Below are positions 53,012 to 62,102 of a stretch of DNA of 64,000 bases, piece by piece. The stretch comes from Pseudomonas sp. 102515 (lineage in GTDB: Bacteria; Pseudomonadota; Gammaproteobacteria; Pseudomonadales; Pseudomonadaceae), in the NCBI RefSeq assembly GCF_031085165.1, contig NZ_JAVHTY010000003.1, positions 434,001 through 498,000 of the forward strand. The letters are read 5' to 3'. The notes under the pieces are model-generated. The model saw only the letters and a program-made list of their open reading frames with translations, did no database searches and had not been told where the DNA came from. Both the position numbers and the translations under genes were made by a program. Each line of letters opens with the position of its first letter. Position 1 is the first letter of the stretch.

Positions 53012-54876
53012 CAGAAGCGCTCCTCGCCGAGACCGGCATCCTTGAGCTGTTGGCGGGCCGCCTCGGGGGTCCAGGCGGGATCTTCGAATTGCACCCGTGC
53101 CAGCGCCAGGGGATCGCGCAGGTCGCTGCAGCCTTCGCTGGTGCAGGGCTGCACGACCTTGGCCGTCAGGTGCGTCAGGGGTAGGTCGTCGACATCACGT
53201 GCCTTCGGATCGAGCTGCAGGGTGCCGCTCAGGACATACCAGCCGGTCTTGGCCGGGGCGCCGGTTGGTACCTGCGCCTGGATCGGATAAGGATAGTCGA
53301 GGGTCCAGCCGTCGCTATTCGTCTTGGTGACCCTGGCGATCAGGCGTACGGGATGGGTAGCGCCACGCACCAGGTCGCCATAGTCGCCACCACTGCCCGG
53401 CATGTAGTCCACATCGTTGACCTGACTTGCCAACAGTCCCTGCGGATTGGACCGGGCCTGTTCAGCCAAGGCTTGGTAGAGGCCTAGTTGCTGGCGGGCT
53501 TTGAACGCAACCTGCAGTCGGGCCTGCTGGGCTTCACGCTCCCGCTCACGTGCGGCCTGCTCGCGCTGGCGCACCTGCTTCTCGTCCCAGCGGAAAAGGT
53601 AGTTGGTGGCCTGTTCGGGATTGAATTGCCAGGCCTTGTTGCGCCAGTTCTGACCGATGGCAACCTCGTAGAGCCAGTAGTCCTGGCTGACCTCGCCGCT
53701 ATCCCATGGCTGTTGCGTAGAGCCTTTGTGGAAATCCCGCATGGCAAGAACGGAGAATTGCTGGATGCCTGTCTTTAGTGCCGAGATCTGGCGCTGGATC
53801 TGCTCGATGATGGGCTGGATCCGTGAAAGCTGGCGGAATTGCTCGCTATCGGCTGTCACGAAGAGGACCGTTGGATAGTTCACCAGCCAACCCCGCTGAT
53901 AGGAGTAGCGCAGCCGCAAGAGGCTGTAGCTGGCGGTGGCCGGGTCGCTAGCCAGCAGGAACAGGGCGCGCTTCTGATCATCGAAACCGACAAACCGCAG
54001 GGGAGGCAGGGGGTCGTCCAGCGGCAGTCCGTTGAGGAAGAAACCCTTCCAGCGCTGCAACTGCTTGCCGTCGCTCCGCTCCAGGGCGAGCTCACCCTCG
54101 CCCTGGGCCAGGCCGTTCTCGCAATGGATACCACTGGAGCGAACCTGCAGGTAGCGGCTGTCTTCCTCGACCTTGAAGGGTACGCGGAAGGCGCAACCCT
54201 GGCTGTCCTTGAGGGCGGTGATGAAGTCGCTCTTGGCCAGTTCGGCTTCGCCATCGCCCGGGCGCCAGCCGGCGACATCGAAATCGGTGGCGATCTGACC
54301 GGCAGGCGCCTCGGCTGCTGCAGGTGCAGGCTCGACCTTGGCCGGCGCGGCAGGTGCCGACTCAGCAACCGGGGCCGGCGGAGCTGCGGATGCCGGTGCC
54401 TCTGGGACTACCGGCGGAGTGGCGGGCCTGGCCGTCTCAGGCGCCGCCGCAGCGGGCGCGTCGGCAGGCGGCGTCGCCTTGGGCGGCTCGACCGGGACTT
54501 CGGCAACGGCAGGCGCTGTCGTCAGCGCAGCCGGATGCTGTACCTGCGCCGTCCAGGCCGTGGCCTTGGTGGCCGTGCCGTTCAGCCGGGCGTCGGTGGT
54601 GCCGGTGGCCGTCCAGTTCAGGCGTTCGGCCTGGTCGCACTGCTTGCCCAGCAGCGCGCCGATCTTGGGCATCAGGCGTTCGACGGCAACGGCCTCGGCG
54701 GGCTTGCCATAGACGAAGCGCAGCGCCAGATCGGGCGCGCACCAGGCGGCTGCAGAGTGATCGACGAAGACCTCGACGTCTTCGGCCTTGGAATAGGCGA
54801 GGCGAGTGCTTTCGGCCTGGGCAGCCGTGGCCGTGGCCAGCAGCGTCAGGGCCAGCAGGGTGGGTTTCATGGTCAT
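53011..54876 (-). CDS. Large secreted hypothetical protein with Ala/Pro-rich linker
   Basis: A 621-residue protein with a signal peptide (LLALTLLATATAAQA). It has a short N-terminal domain with two Cys, an Ala/Pro-rich flexible linker (about residues 115-195) and a central domain with a MORN-like stretch (CENGLAQGEGELALERSDGK). A basic/acidic coiled coil follows (about residues 430-470), then a C-terminal domain with SGTLQLDPKARDVDDLPL. I do not recognise a family. It lies between the lipoprotein gene (6 bp upstream) and the anchored protein gene (1-bp overlap). Confidence 0.75.
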   Translation of the reverse strand: MTMKPTLLALTLLATATAAQAESTRLAYSKAEDVEVFVDHSAAAWCAPDLALRFVYGKPAEAVAVERLMPKIGALLGKQCDQAERLNWTATGTTDARLNGTATKATAWTAQVQHPAALTTAPAVAEVPVEPPKATPPADAPAAAAPETARPATPPVVPEAPASAAPPAPVAESAPAAPAKVEPAPAAAEAPAGQIATDFDVAGWRPGDGEAELAKSDFITALKDSQGCAFRVPFKVEEDSRYLQVRSSGIHCENGLAQGEGELALERSDGKQLQRWKGFFLNGLPLDDPLPPLRFVGFDDQKRALFLLASDPATASYSLLRLRYSYQRGWLVNYPTVLFVTADSEQFRQLSRIQPIIEQIQRQISALKTGIQQFSVLAMRDFHKGSTQQPWDSGEVSQDYWLYEVAIGQNWRNKAWQFNPEQATNYLFRWDEKQVRQREQAAREREREAQQARLQVAFKARQQLGLYQALAEQARSNPQGLLASQVNDVDYMPGSGGDYGDLVRGATHPVRLIARVTKTNSDGWTLDYPYPIQAQVPTGAPAKTGWYVLSGTLQLDPKARDVDDLPLTHLTAKVVQPCTSEGCSDLRDPLALARVQFEDPAWTPEAARQQLKDAGLGEERF

Positions 54877-54882
54877 CCTTCC

Positions 54883-55773
54883 TTAGATCAGTTCCCAGGC
54901 ACCGTCAGCGGCCTGGCAGGCCTTGGTGGTCTGCTGATCCTGCTGACCGTCCTGGCTCAGGCTGTAGTTCAGGGTGCGGCAGGTGGTCTTGGCGGCGACC
55001 TTGTCCTGCACCGGCGCGGCATCGAGATCGGCGGCGTCGAGGTCCACGCCCTGCTGCTTGGCGCTGGCCACGTCCAGGGCATCCAAATCGACCGCGGGCG
55101 CTGGCTGAACCTGGGTCTTGCCAGCGGTCGCCACGTTGGCGGCGGTTGCGGGAGTGACCAGGGGCGCATAGACATAGCCGATGGTCACGCCCTTGCGGCC
55201 CACGGCGATCCAGTCGTTGCCGGTACGGCCCAGGGCGGTGAAGCGCGTACCCGTGGGCAGTCCGCCGACCTTGGCGGCATTGTCGTTGGGTGCGGCGCGC
55301 AGATTGGCCGACTTGATCGACTGATAGGGCTTGTTGAGCAGGGTCAACTGCTCGACCTTCTGCACCTTGGGCGTGCGCTTGACCGCCACCTGGCGGGCTT
55401 CGGTCTCGGTCGCCACCGGCACGATGCGGGCGGTGGCGCCGCTGTGGTCGGAGGTCCAGGTGGTCACCTGACCATCCTGGGCGTGCTCCAGCGCCTTTTG
55501 CGTCTGCACGGCCAGGGCCTCGCGATCACGCTGGTCGAGCTTGGCCCCGAGGGTCTTGCCCAGGGCGCCACCGGCGAGGGCGCCGGCCAGCATGGCGGCG
55601 GTACGGCCACTGCCACCACCGATCTGGCTGCCGATAAGGATGCCGGCCGCCGCCCCGACCACGGTGCCGACGTTTTCCTGATTGAGCCATTCGTTCTGCG
55701 ACAGGTTGGAGCAGCCGGTGACGGCGAGGCTGCCACCCAGGCAGAGAACGGCAAGGCGATGACGAGGCTTCAT
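54883..55773 (-). CDS. Glycine-zipper lipoprotein with SH3 domain
   Basis: A 296-residue lipoprotein; the lipobox LAVTGC puts the lipidated Cys near residue 21. A glycine-zipper segment follows (GTVVGAAAGILIGSQIGGGSGRTAAMLAGALAGGALGKTLG, residues 36-77), similar to 17-kDa surface antigens. Next is a bacterial SH3 domain (KSANLRAAPNDNAAKVGGLPTGTRF to IGYVYAPLV) that may bind cell wall, then a C-terminal domain with two Cys. It is first in the three-gene envelope operon. Confidence 0.82.
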   Translation of the reverse strand: MKPRHRLAVLCLGGSLAVTGCSNLSQNEWLNQENVGTVVGAAAGILIGSQIGGGSGRTAAMLAGALAGGALGKTLGAKLDQRDREALAVQTQKALEHAQDGQVTTWTSDHSGATARIVPVATETEARQVAVKRTPKVQKVEQLTLLNKPYQSIKSANLRAAPNDNAAKVGGLPTGTRFTALGRTGNDWIAVGRKGVTIGYVYAPLVTPATAANVATAGKTQVQPAPAVDLDALDVASAKQQGVDLDAADLDAAPVQDKVAAKTTCRTLNYSLSQDGQQDQQTTKACQAADGAWELI

Positions 55774-55909
55774 GACGAGTCCTTTCCGAAGCGAAAATTT
55801 AGGAGGAGGGAATGGTAGAGGCTTGCTCCAGAGACGTTGTGACCTGATTCACTGAAAGCGGGTTTGGCATCAAAGGGCTAGCATGGCCTGGAAGGCGTAG
55901 TAGGAGGCT

Positions 55910-56716
55910 TTAACGCCCCCGATACGCCTTCCCATAGTGCCGCTCCAGGCGCGACTGCATGAACTCCATGGCCAGGGACATCAGCCAGTAGAGCACCGCC
56001 GCGGTGGTCAGCATTTCCAGGTAGCGATAGCTGGAGCGGCCATAGGACTGGGCGAGGAACATCACCTCCCAGACACCCATGACCGAGACCAGGGAGGAGT
56101 CCTTGAGCATGGAGATGAACTGGCTGGTGGTGGGCGGGATGATGCTGCGCATGGCCTGGGGCAGGGTGACGCGCCAGAAGATCACCCGCGGCGACAGGCC
56201 CAGGGCCCGGGCCGCCTCGCGCTGACCGGCGGGGACGCCGAGCAGGCCGGCGCGAAAGATCTCGCTGAGGTAGGCGCCGTAGTTCAGCGACAGGGCGAGG
56301 ATGCCGGCGCTGATGGCGCCGGGCACCACGCCGATCTGCGGCAGGCCCAGGTAGATCAGCAGGATCTGGATCAGCAGCGGGGTGCCACGAAAGAAGGAGG
56401 CGTAGAAGGTCGCCACGCCATAGGCCAGGGCGCTGGACGACAGCCGGCCCAGGGCCGCGGCGAAGCCGAGCAGCACCGACACCAGGATGGAGCTGAGGCT
56501 GAGGAACAGCGTCAGGGCCGCGCCCTGCAGGAAGCCGCTGGGCCCCAGGCGCCAGCCCACCAGGTTGGGCAGGCGCGGCCAGACGCTGGCGAACTTGAGG
56601 TCGAAGCCAAGCACGAAGACCACGCCCCCGGCCAGCAGCGCCAGCCAGGTCAGCCAGACACGGGTACGAAAGCTCAGCAGCGGACGCGATTCGACCGGGG
56701 GTGGTAGCTGACTCAT
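55910..56716 (-). CDS. Amino-acid ABC transporter permease (HisM/GlnP type)
   Basis: A 268-residue membrane protein of the polar amino-acid family. The family loop REAARALGLSPRVIFWRVTLPQAMRSIIPPTTSQFISMLKDSSL is complete. The start MSQLPPPVES overlaps the stop of the binding-protein gene (ATGA). No ATPase gene follows; the next gene on this strand belongs to an unrelated envelope operon. The permease must share an ATPase encoded elsewhere. Confidence 0.92.
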   Translation of the reverse strand: MSQLPPPVESRPLLSFRTRVWLTWLALLAGGVVFVLGFDLKFASVWPRLPNLVGWRLGPSGFLQGAALTLFLSLSSILVSVLLGFAAALGRLSSSALAYGVATFYASFFRGTPLLIQILLIYLGLPQIGVVPGAISAGILALSLNYGAYLSEIFRAGLLGVPAGQREAARALGLSPRVIFWRVTLPQAMRSIIPPTTSQFISMLKDSSLVSVMGVWEVMFLAQSYGRSSYRYLEMLTTAAVLYWLMSLAMEFMQSRLERHYGKAYRGR

Positions 56717-57534
56717 TGGCTGATGTCGGCACCGATCCACTTGTCGGAGATCCGCTTCAGGGTGCCATCCTGGCGCAGCCCCTCGATGATCTCGCGCAGC
56801 CTGGCGGCGAATTCCGGGTCACCCTTCTCGATGGCCACGGCGTTGGGCTCGGCATAGAGCGGTGCGCCGGCCAGCTTGAACTTGGCGTCCTGAGCCAGGC
56901 GCGGCTGGGCGGTCACCAAGTTGGTCAGCACCGCATCCAGGCGCTTACCGGCACCCAGGCCCAGGTCCTGGAAGGCGACATTGTCGTCGGGGAAGGGCAC
57001 CACCTGCACCTGGTCGAAGGGATAGCTCAGCGGCTGATCTTCCTGGCCTTCGATGATCAGGTCCTTGTTCAGGTAGCTCTCGTAGGAAGAGGCGCTGGTG
57101 ACGCCGACCTTCTTGCCGGAGAGGTCCTTGGCGCCCTCGATGCGGTCGTCACTGGCATTGACCACGATCACCGCCGGCGAGGCGTAGTAGTCGACCGGGA
57201 AATCGAATACCTGGGCGCGCGCCTGGCTGGGCGTCATGGAGCAGATGCAGACGTCGTAGCGACCGCTCCAGCGACCGGCGGCGATCACGTCCCAGGAAGG
57301 GGTTTCCAGGCGCAGCTTGACGCCGAGCTTGTCGGCCACCGCCTTGGCCACGTCAACGTCGAAGCCTTCCAGCTGGTTCTGGGCATTGAGCTGGGAGAAG
57401 GGCGGATAGCTCTCCATGAGCACATTGACCAGCTCGCCCTTGGCCTTGATGCGGTCCAGGGTGGCGCCGGCCGAGGCCGAGGTGGCGACCAGCGCCAGGG
57501 TCAGGCCGAGGGCCGATAGCAGAGCGGTTCTCAT
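56713..57534 (-). CDS. Amino-acid ABC transporter substrate-binding protein
   Basis: A 273-residue periplasmic binding protein (PBP type 3). A signal peptide ends near ATSASA-GATLD. Conserved elements are PPFSQLNAQNQLEGFDVDVAKAVA, the ligand arginine segment RWSGRYDVCICSMTPSQARAQVFDF, and KKVGVTSASSYESYL. The ligand is not identifiable, but divergent transcription with a homocysteine S-methyltransferase suggests methionine or S-methylmethionine. Confidence 0.9.
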   Translation of the reverse strand: MRTALLSALGLTLALVATSASAGATLDRIKAKGELVNVLMESYPPFSQLNAQNQLEGFDVDVAKAVADKLGVKLRLETPSWDVIAAGRWSGRYDVCICSMTPSQARAQVFDFPVDYYASPAVIVVNASDDRIEGAKDLSGKKVGVTSASSYESYLNKDLIIEGQEDQPLSYPFDQVQVVPFPDDNVAFQDLGLGAGKRLDAVLTNLVTAQPRLAQDAKFKLAGAPLYAEPNAVAIEKGDPEFAARLREIIEGLRQDGTLKRISDKWIGADISQ

Positions 57535-57633
57535 GGGGCGTCCTTTGCAAAGGGAAAGAGGGCCTGGTATTAGAGAGATATGAGAACCGATATTGAACTC
57601 TGTTTTGGTTATAAGGAAAAGTGAAATAGCTAT

Positions 57634-58536
57634 ATGGCCAACATGAATCTTGTTCTGCTCGACGGTGGCATGGGCCGCGAACTGCAGCGCCGCGGCGCGC
57701 CCTTTCGCCAGCCGGAGTGGTCGGCCCTGGCCCTGAGCGAGGCGCCCGAGCAGGTGGAAGCGGTGCATCGTGCCTACATCGAGGCAGGTGCCCAGGTGAT
57801 CACCAGCAACAGCTATGCGGTGGTGCCCTTCCATATCGGCGAAGAGCGCTTCGCGGCAGAAGGCGAGGCCCTGGCCGCGCGGGCCGGCCAGCTGGCACGG
57901 CAGGCCGTGGTGGCCAGTGGTCAGCGGGTGCGGGTGGCGGGTTCGCTGCCGCCGCTGTTCGGCTCCTATCGTCCCGATCTGTTCGAGCCGGCGCGGGTGG
58001 ACGAGCTGCTGCAGCCCCTGATCCGCGGCCTGGCGCCCCATGTCGATCTCTGGCTGGCGGAAACCCAGAGCGCCCTGGCCGAGGTGCGCGCCATCGCCGC
58101 CGGGCTGCCCGGGGATGGCAAGCCGCTGTGGCTGTCCTTCACCCTGAAGGACGAAGACGTCGACGAGACCCCACGGCTGAGGTCCGGCGAGCCGGTGGCC
58201 GCGGCCGCGCAGCTGGCGGTGGAGCTGGGCGCCGGGGCGCTGCTGTTCAATTGCAGCCAGCCCGAGGTGATGGCCGCGGCGCTGGATACCGCACGGGCGA
58301 CGTTCGCCGCGGCGGGTGTCGAGATTCCCTTTGGCGCCTATGCCAATGCCTTCCCGCCCCAGCCGGAAGAGGCCACCGCCAACGACGGCCTCGACCCCCT
58401 GCGTCCGGACCTGGATCCGCCCGGCTACCTGAGCTTCGCCCAGGACTGGCAGGCGCGCGGTGCGAGCCTGATCGGCGGCTGCTGCGGCATCGGCCCGGAG
58501 CATATCGCCGTACTCAACACGCGGCTGCGCGGCTGA
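57634..58536 (+). CDS. mmuM: Homocysteine S-methyltransferase family protein (MmuM-like)
   Basis: A 300-residue barrel enzyme that methylates homocysteine, usually from S-methylmethionine. The zinc ligands are present: Cys207 in LLFNCSQPE and Cys283-Cys284 in GGCCGIGPEHI. The N-terminus (LVLLDGGMGRELQRRG) and ITSNSYAV are family-typical. It is divergent from the ABC binding protein with a 99-bp gap, which hints at a shared methionine-salvage role. A strong terminator follows. Confidence 0.88.
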   Translation: MANMNLVLLDGGMGRELQRRGAPFRQPEWSALALSEAPEQVEAVHRAYIEAGAQVITSNSYAVVPFHIGEERFAAEGEALAARAGQLARQAVVASGQRVRVAGSLPPLFGSYRPDLFEPARVDELLQPLIRGLAPHVDLWLAETQSALAEVRAIAAGLPGDGKPLWLSFTLKDEDVDETPRLRSGEPVAAAAQLAVELGAGALLFNCSQPEVMAAALDTARATFAAAGVEIPFGAYANAFPPQPEEATANDGLDPLRPDLDPPGYLSFAQDWQARGASLIGGCCGIGPEHIAVLNTRLRG

Positions 58537-58560
58537 CGCCCGCATTTAGTCGGCAAAAGA

Positions 58561-58595
58561 AGCGGACAGCGCCCTGAGCGCTGTCCGCTTTTTTT
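58561..58595 (+). terminator. Rho-independent terminator after mmuM
   Basis: A 12-bp perfect stem (AGCGGACAGCGC with GCGCTGTCCGCT), CCTGA loop and a seven-T run. Preceding AAAAGA lets it work for the convergent SDR gene too. Confidence 0.93.
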
Positions 58596-58614
58596 CATGC
58601 CGCCAAGACACCGT

Positions 58615-59367
58615 TCAGACCTGCGCCTGGCCACCATCGGCGAAGAGTTCGGCGCCGTTGACGAAGCTGGAGTCGCTGGAGGCCAGGAACAGGGCGACCC
58701 TGGCGATCTCCTCCGGCTCGCCGACGCGACCGAGGGGGATCTGGCTGGCCAGATGATCCAGCAGGCTCTGTTGCTGGGCGGCATCCGGACCGGCCAGCTC
58801 CACCAGGCCCGGGGTGCGGGTGGCGCCCGGACTCAGGGTGTTGATGCGGATGCCGCGGCCCTGCAGTTCCAGGATCCAGTTGCGGGCGAAGGCGCGCACG
58901 GCGGCCTTGGAGGCGCCATAGACACTGAAGGCCGCGGTGCCGGTACTGGCGGCGGTGGAGCCGGCCAGGATCACCGAGGCGTGGTCCGCCAGCAGCGGCA
59001 GAGCCTTCTGCACGGTGAACAGCACCCCCTTCACGTTGCGATCGAAGGTGTCGTCGTAGTGGGCCTCGGTCACCTCGGCGAGGGGCAGCATGCTGCCACC
59101 CCCGGCGTTGACGTAGAGCACGTCGAGGCGCCCGTGCTCGCGGCGGATGCGCTCATAGAGGGCATCGAGCTGGTCCAGGCGGGCTGAGTCCACGGCGATG
59201 CCGGTGGCGTTGCCGACCTGGGCGACCGCGGCCTCCAGTTCCGCCTGCCGCCGGCCAGTAAGGATGACGTGGGCGCCCTGCTGGGCGAAGAGCTTGGCAG
59301 CGGCCAGGCCGATGCCGCTGGTGGCGCCGGTGACGAGGGCGATCTTGTCTGTGAGCTTGAGGGTCAT
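58615..59367 (-). CDS. Short-chain dehydrogenase/reductase
   Basis: A 250-residue classical SDR with cofactor motif TGATSGIG near residue 14, NAGG near residue 88, catalytic Ser in AGSTAAS and YGASK near residue 150. TGRRQAEL after the second strand suggests NADP(H). The substrate is unknown. It is divergent from a LysR regulator that probably controls it. Confidence 0.88.
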   Translation of the reverse strand: MTLKLTDKIALVTGATSGIGLAAAKLFAQQGAHVILTGRRQAELEAAVAQVGNATGIAVDSARLDQLDALYERIRREHGRLDVLYVNAGGGSMLPLAEVTEAHYDDTFDRNVKGVLFTVQKALPLLADHASVILAGSTAASTGTAAFSVYGASKAAVRAFARNWILELQGRGIRINTLSPGATRTPGLVELAGPDAAQQQSLLDHLASQIPLGRVGEPEEIARVALFLASSDSSFVNGAELFADGGQAQV

Positions 59368-59436
59368 GGCGGGATCTCCGAGAGGTTGTGATCAGGTGGA
59401 GTCAGCCTATCGACCAAGCCCTCCTTTCAAAATAAA

Positions 59437-59452
59437 ATGATTGGCAAGTCAT
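59437..59452. promoter_or_regulatory. Possible LysR operator between SDR and LysR genes
   Basis: ATGA-N8-TCAT (59437-59452) is an imperfect dyad of LysR-box size in the divergent intergenic region, 15 bp before the regulator start. Confidence 0.35.
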
Positions 59453-59467
59453 CGTTGCAGAAATGAA

Positions 59468-60409
59468 ATGAACAGATTGCCGGATTTCGAAGGGCTGGCG
59501 ATGTTCGCCAAGGTCGCCGAGGAGGGTTCCTTCGCCGCTGCGGCGCGGGTACTGGGCGTATCGGTGGCCACCGTCTCGCGGGCGGTGACGCGCCTGGAGG
59601 AGCGCCTCGGCGGGCGGCTGTTCAATCGCACCTCGCGGCAGCTGGCGCTGACCGCATTCGGCCGCGAGCTGGCCGCCCAGGCCGGTGATCTCTATCGCCA
59701 GGCGGAGGCGACCGAAAGCGCCGCTCAGGCGCGCGCCGTGCAGCCCCGTGGGCAGGTACGGCTGGCGGTGCCCATGGCCTTCGGCCTGCGCTGGGTGGCG
59801 CCGCTGCTGCCCGAGCTGCTGCGCCGCTATCCCCAGCTGACGGTGGATCTGCACCTGTCCGATGCCACCGTGGATCTGGTGGCGGAGGGCTTCGATGCCG
59901 CTCTGCGCATCGCCGCCTTGCCCGACTCCTCGCTGGTCGCCCGGCGGCTCTGCGCGGTCAGCCAGCTACTGGTGGCGGCGCCGGCCTATGTCGAGCGCCA
60001 CGGGCATCCCCGACATCCGCAGGAACTGACCGAACATGCCTGCCTGAGCTATGCCTACCGGGCGCGCAGCCAGGTGTGGCGCTTCAGCGGGGACGATGGT
60101 CGCGAGGAAAGCGTGTTGCCGCGTGGTCCCCTGCGCGTCACCAACTCCGAAGCGCTGCTGCCGGTGCTGCTGGAAGGCCTGGCCATCGCCGAGTTGCCGG
60201 AATTCATCGCCGCCGACTACCTGGCCGATGGCCGGTTGGTGCAGCTGCTGCCGGACTGGCAGCTGACCCATGGCGGTCTCTATTTCGTGACCCCCTCGGC
60301 GCGCAGTCGCCCGACCAAGATCCAGGTGCTGCTCGATTTCTTCGTCGAGCACCTGAGCGCCCCCGGCTGGCAGCGGGGCGAACGGCACCCGTCCGTGTCG
60401 GCTTCGTGA
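59468..60409 (+). CDS. LysR-family transcriptional regulator
   Basis: A 313-residue regulator from MNRLPDFEGLAMFAKVAEEG. The helix-turn-helix is SFAAAARVLGVSVATVSRAVTRLEERLG, with RLFNRTSRQLALTAFG after it, placing it in the large CrgA/DmlR-like subgroup. The C-terminal effector domain is complete. Divergence from the SDR gene suggests that as its target; the effector is unknown. Confidence 0.9.
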   Translation: MNRLPDFEGLAMFAKVAEEGSFAAAARVLGVSVATVSRAVTRLEERLGGRLFNRTSRQLALTAFGRELAAQAGDLYRQAEATESAAQARAVQPRGQVRLAVPMAFGLRWVAPLLPELLRRYPQLTVDLHLSDATVDLVAEGFDAALRIAALPDSSLVARRLCAVSQLLVAAPAYVERHGHPRHPQELTEHACLSYAYRARSQVWRFSGDDGREESVLPRGPLRVTNSEALLPVLLEGLAIAELPEFIAADYLADGRLVQLLPDWQLTHGGLYFVTPSARSRPTKIQVLLDFFVEHLSAPGWQRGERHPSVSAS

Positions 60410-60530
60410 CATCCGGCAACATCCACTCGCCACCACGCAAGGCTGGCGAAAGGTTGACGGCTTAGGATCCGCTCAAGACCCGCCCCCGTGAGCGGGCGAC
60501 GTGCCTACAAAAATAACCAGGATTCTTGCC

Positions 60531-60614
60531 ATGTCGTATCTGTCCTTCCAGGCGTCCCCGCGCGCCCGTCTCCCCTGGATTTTCGCCTTCTCCGCGCCCC
60601 TGCGCCGCGGCTGA
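60531..60614 (+). CDS. Possible 27-residue leader ORF upstream of citMHS
   Basis: A short ORF (MSYLSFQASPRARLPWIF and nine more residues) lies in the 242-bp leader of the citrate carrier and ends 37 bp before its ATG. It has a modest CAGGATT ribosome site, and a GC-rich hairpin (60481-60498) lies upstream. It could be a regulatory leader peptide or chance; evidence is weak. Confidence 0.3.
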   Translation: MSYLSFQASPRARLPWIFAFSAPLRRG

Positions 60615-60651
60615 ACCTTCCTTCTCTTCGCGAAAATTCAGAGGTATTCCC

Positions 60652-61986
60652 ATGCTGACTTTCCTCGGCTTCGCCATGGTCATGACCTTCATGTACCTGA
60701 TCATGACCAAGCGCCTGTCTCCACTGATCGCCCTGACCATGGTGCCGATCGCCTTCGCCGTGCTGGCCTGGGCGCTGTCCAGCGAGTTCGCCAGCCTCGG
60801 CAGCGTCAAGCTCGACGCCCTCGGCCCGATGATGCTCGATGGCATCCGCAAGCTGGCGCCCACCGGCGTGATGCTGCTGTTCGCGATCCTCTACTTCGCC
60901 GTGATGATCGACACCGGCCTGTTCGATCCGGCGGTGCGCTGGATCCTCAAGCTGGTCAAGGGCGATCCGCTCAAGGTGGCCATGGGCACCGTCTTCCTGA
61001 CCCTGGTGGTCTCCCTGGACGGCGACGGCTCGACCACCTACATGATCTGCGTGGCCGCCATGTTCCCGTTGTACAAGCGCCTGGGCATGAATCCGCTGAT
61101 CATGACCTGCCTGATGCTGCTCTCCAGTGGCGTGATGAACCTGACCCCCTGGGGCGGTCCGACCGCCCGCGCCGCCAGTGCCCTGCACGTGGATCCGGCC
61201 GACGTCTTCGTGCCCATGATCGCGCCGATGCTGCTGGCCATCGCCTGGCTGTTCTTCCTCGCCTACCTCTATGGCCGCAGCGAGCGCGCGCGCCTGGGCA
61301 TCCTGCAGATCGGCGAGACCGAAGGCGCCGACGTCACCGTCTCCCAGTGCGCCGAGGCCCGCCGCCCGCACCTGCGCTGGTTCAACGGCCTGCTGACCCT
61401 GGCGCTGATGGCCGCGCTGATCGTTGGCGTGCTGCCGATGCCGGTGCTGTTCATGATCGCCTTCGGCATCGCCATGACCGTCAACTACCGTTGCCTGAAC
61501 ATGCAGAAGCAGCGCATCGCCGCCCATGCCGAAAACGTCCTGGCGGTGGTCTCGCTGATCTTCGCCGCGGGCATCTTCACCGGCATCCTCTCGGGTACCG
61601 GCATGGTCGACGCCATGTCCAAGGGCCTGCTGGCGGTGATCCCGGACGCCCTGGGCCCGTACATGGCGGTGATCACCGCCCTGGTCAGCCTGCCGTTCAC
61701 CTTCTTCATCTCCAACGACGCCTTCTACTTCGGCGTGCTGCCGGTGCTGGCCGAGGCCGCGGCGGCCTATGGCATCAGTCCGGTGGAGATCGCCCGGGCC
61801 TCCATCGTCGGCCAGCCCGTGCACCTGCTCAGCCCCCTGGTGCCCTCGACCTACCTGCTGGTGGGCCTGGCCAAGGTGGAGTTCGGCGACCATCAGCGCT
61901 TCACCCTGAAATGGGCCACCGTGACCTGCATGTTCCTGCTGGTCGGCGCTTTGTTACTGGGTGTGTTTCCGCTGTACAGCCGCTAG
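60652..61986 (+). CDS. CitMHS-family citrate/divalent-metal transporter
   Basis: A 444-residue membrane transporter with about 12 helices. Family blocks include LTFLGFAMVMTFMYLIMTKRLSP at the start, VVSLDGDGSTTYMICVAAMFPLY near residue 120 and SNDAFYFGVLPVLAEAA near residue 350. CitMHS carriers take up citrate complexed with Mg2+ or related ions by proton symport. The ATG at 60652 follows AGAGGTATTCCC. The upstream LysR gene is a possible regulator. Confidence 0.9.
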   Translation: MLTFLGFAMVMTFMYLIMTKRLSPLIALTMVPIAFAVLAWALSSEFASLGSVKLDALGPMMLDGIRKLAPTGVMLLFAILYFAVMIDTGLFDPAVRWILKLVKGDPLKVAMGTVFLTLVVSLDGDGSTTYMICVAAMFPLYKRLGMNPLIMTCLMLLSSGVMNLTPWGGPTARAASALHVDPADVFVPMIAPMLLAIAWLFFLAYLYGRSERARLGILQIGETEGADVTVSQCAEARRPHLRWFNGLLTLALMAALIVGVLPMPVLFMIAFGIAMTVNYRCLNMQKQRIAAHAENVLAVVSLIFAAGIFTGILSGTGMVDAMSKGLLAVIPDALGPYMAVITALVSLPFTFFISNDAFYFGVLPVLAEAAAAYGISPVEIARASIVGQPVHLLSPLVPSTYLLVGLAKVEFGDHQRFTLKWATVTCMFLLVGALLLGVFPLYSR

Positions 61987-62030
61987 AGTTTTGTCAGAGG
62001 TACGACTAGCCTTGCCGGCTGTTCGAAAAC

Positions 62031-62054
62031 GGCGCGTCATCCGATGCGCCTTTT
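62031..62054 (+). terminator. Probable terminator between citMHS and terC
   Basis: GGCGCG / TGCGCC stem (one G-T pair) with an eight-base loop followed by TTTT, 44 bp after the citrate carrier. Confidence 0.6.
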
Positions 62055-62102
62055 CCATTAGAGCGCACGCCCGAGTGCGCCTTCGCTACGAGAGGATTCG
62101 CA

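Noticed and set aside
53839-55818. 659-codon plus-strand frame across the envelope operon
   Set aside because: The minus-strand genes have signal peptides, a lipobox and tight spacing; this frame is Gly/Leu/Arg repeat-like shadow.
61987-62102. Manganese (yybP-ykoY) riboswitch upstream of the TerC gene
   Set aside because: The conserved riboswitch elements are not visible; the 116-bp gap is mostly a terminator and a ribosome site.
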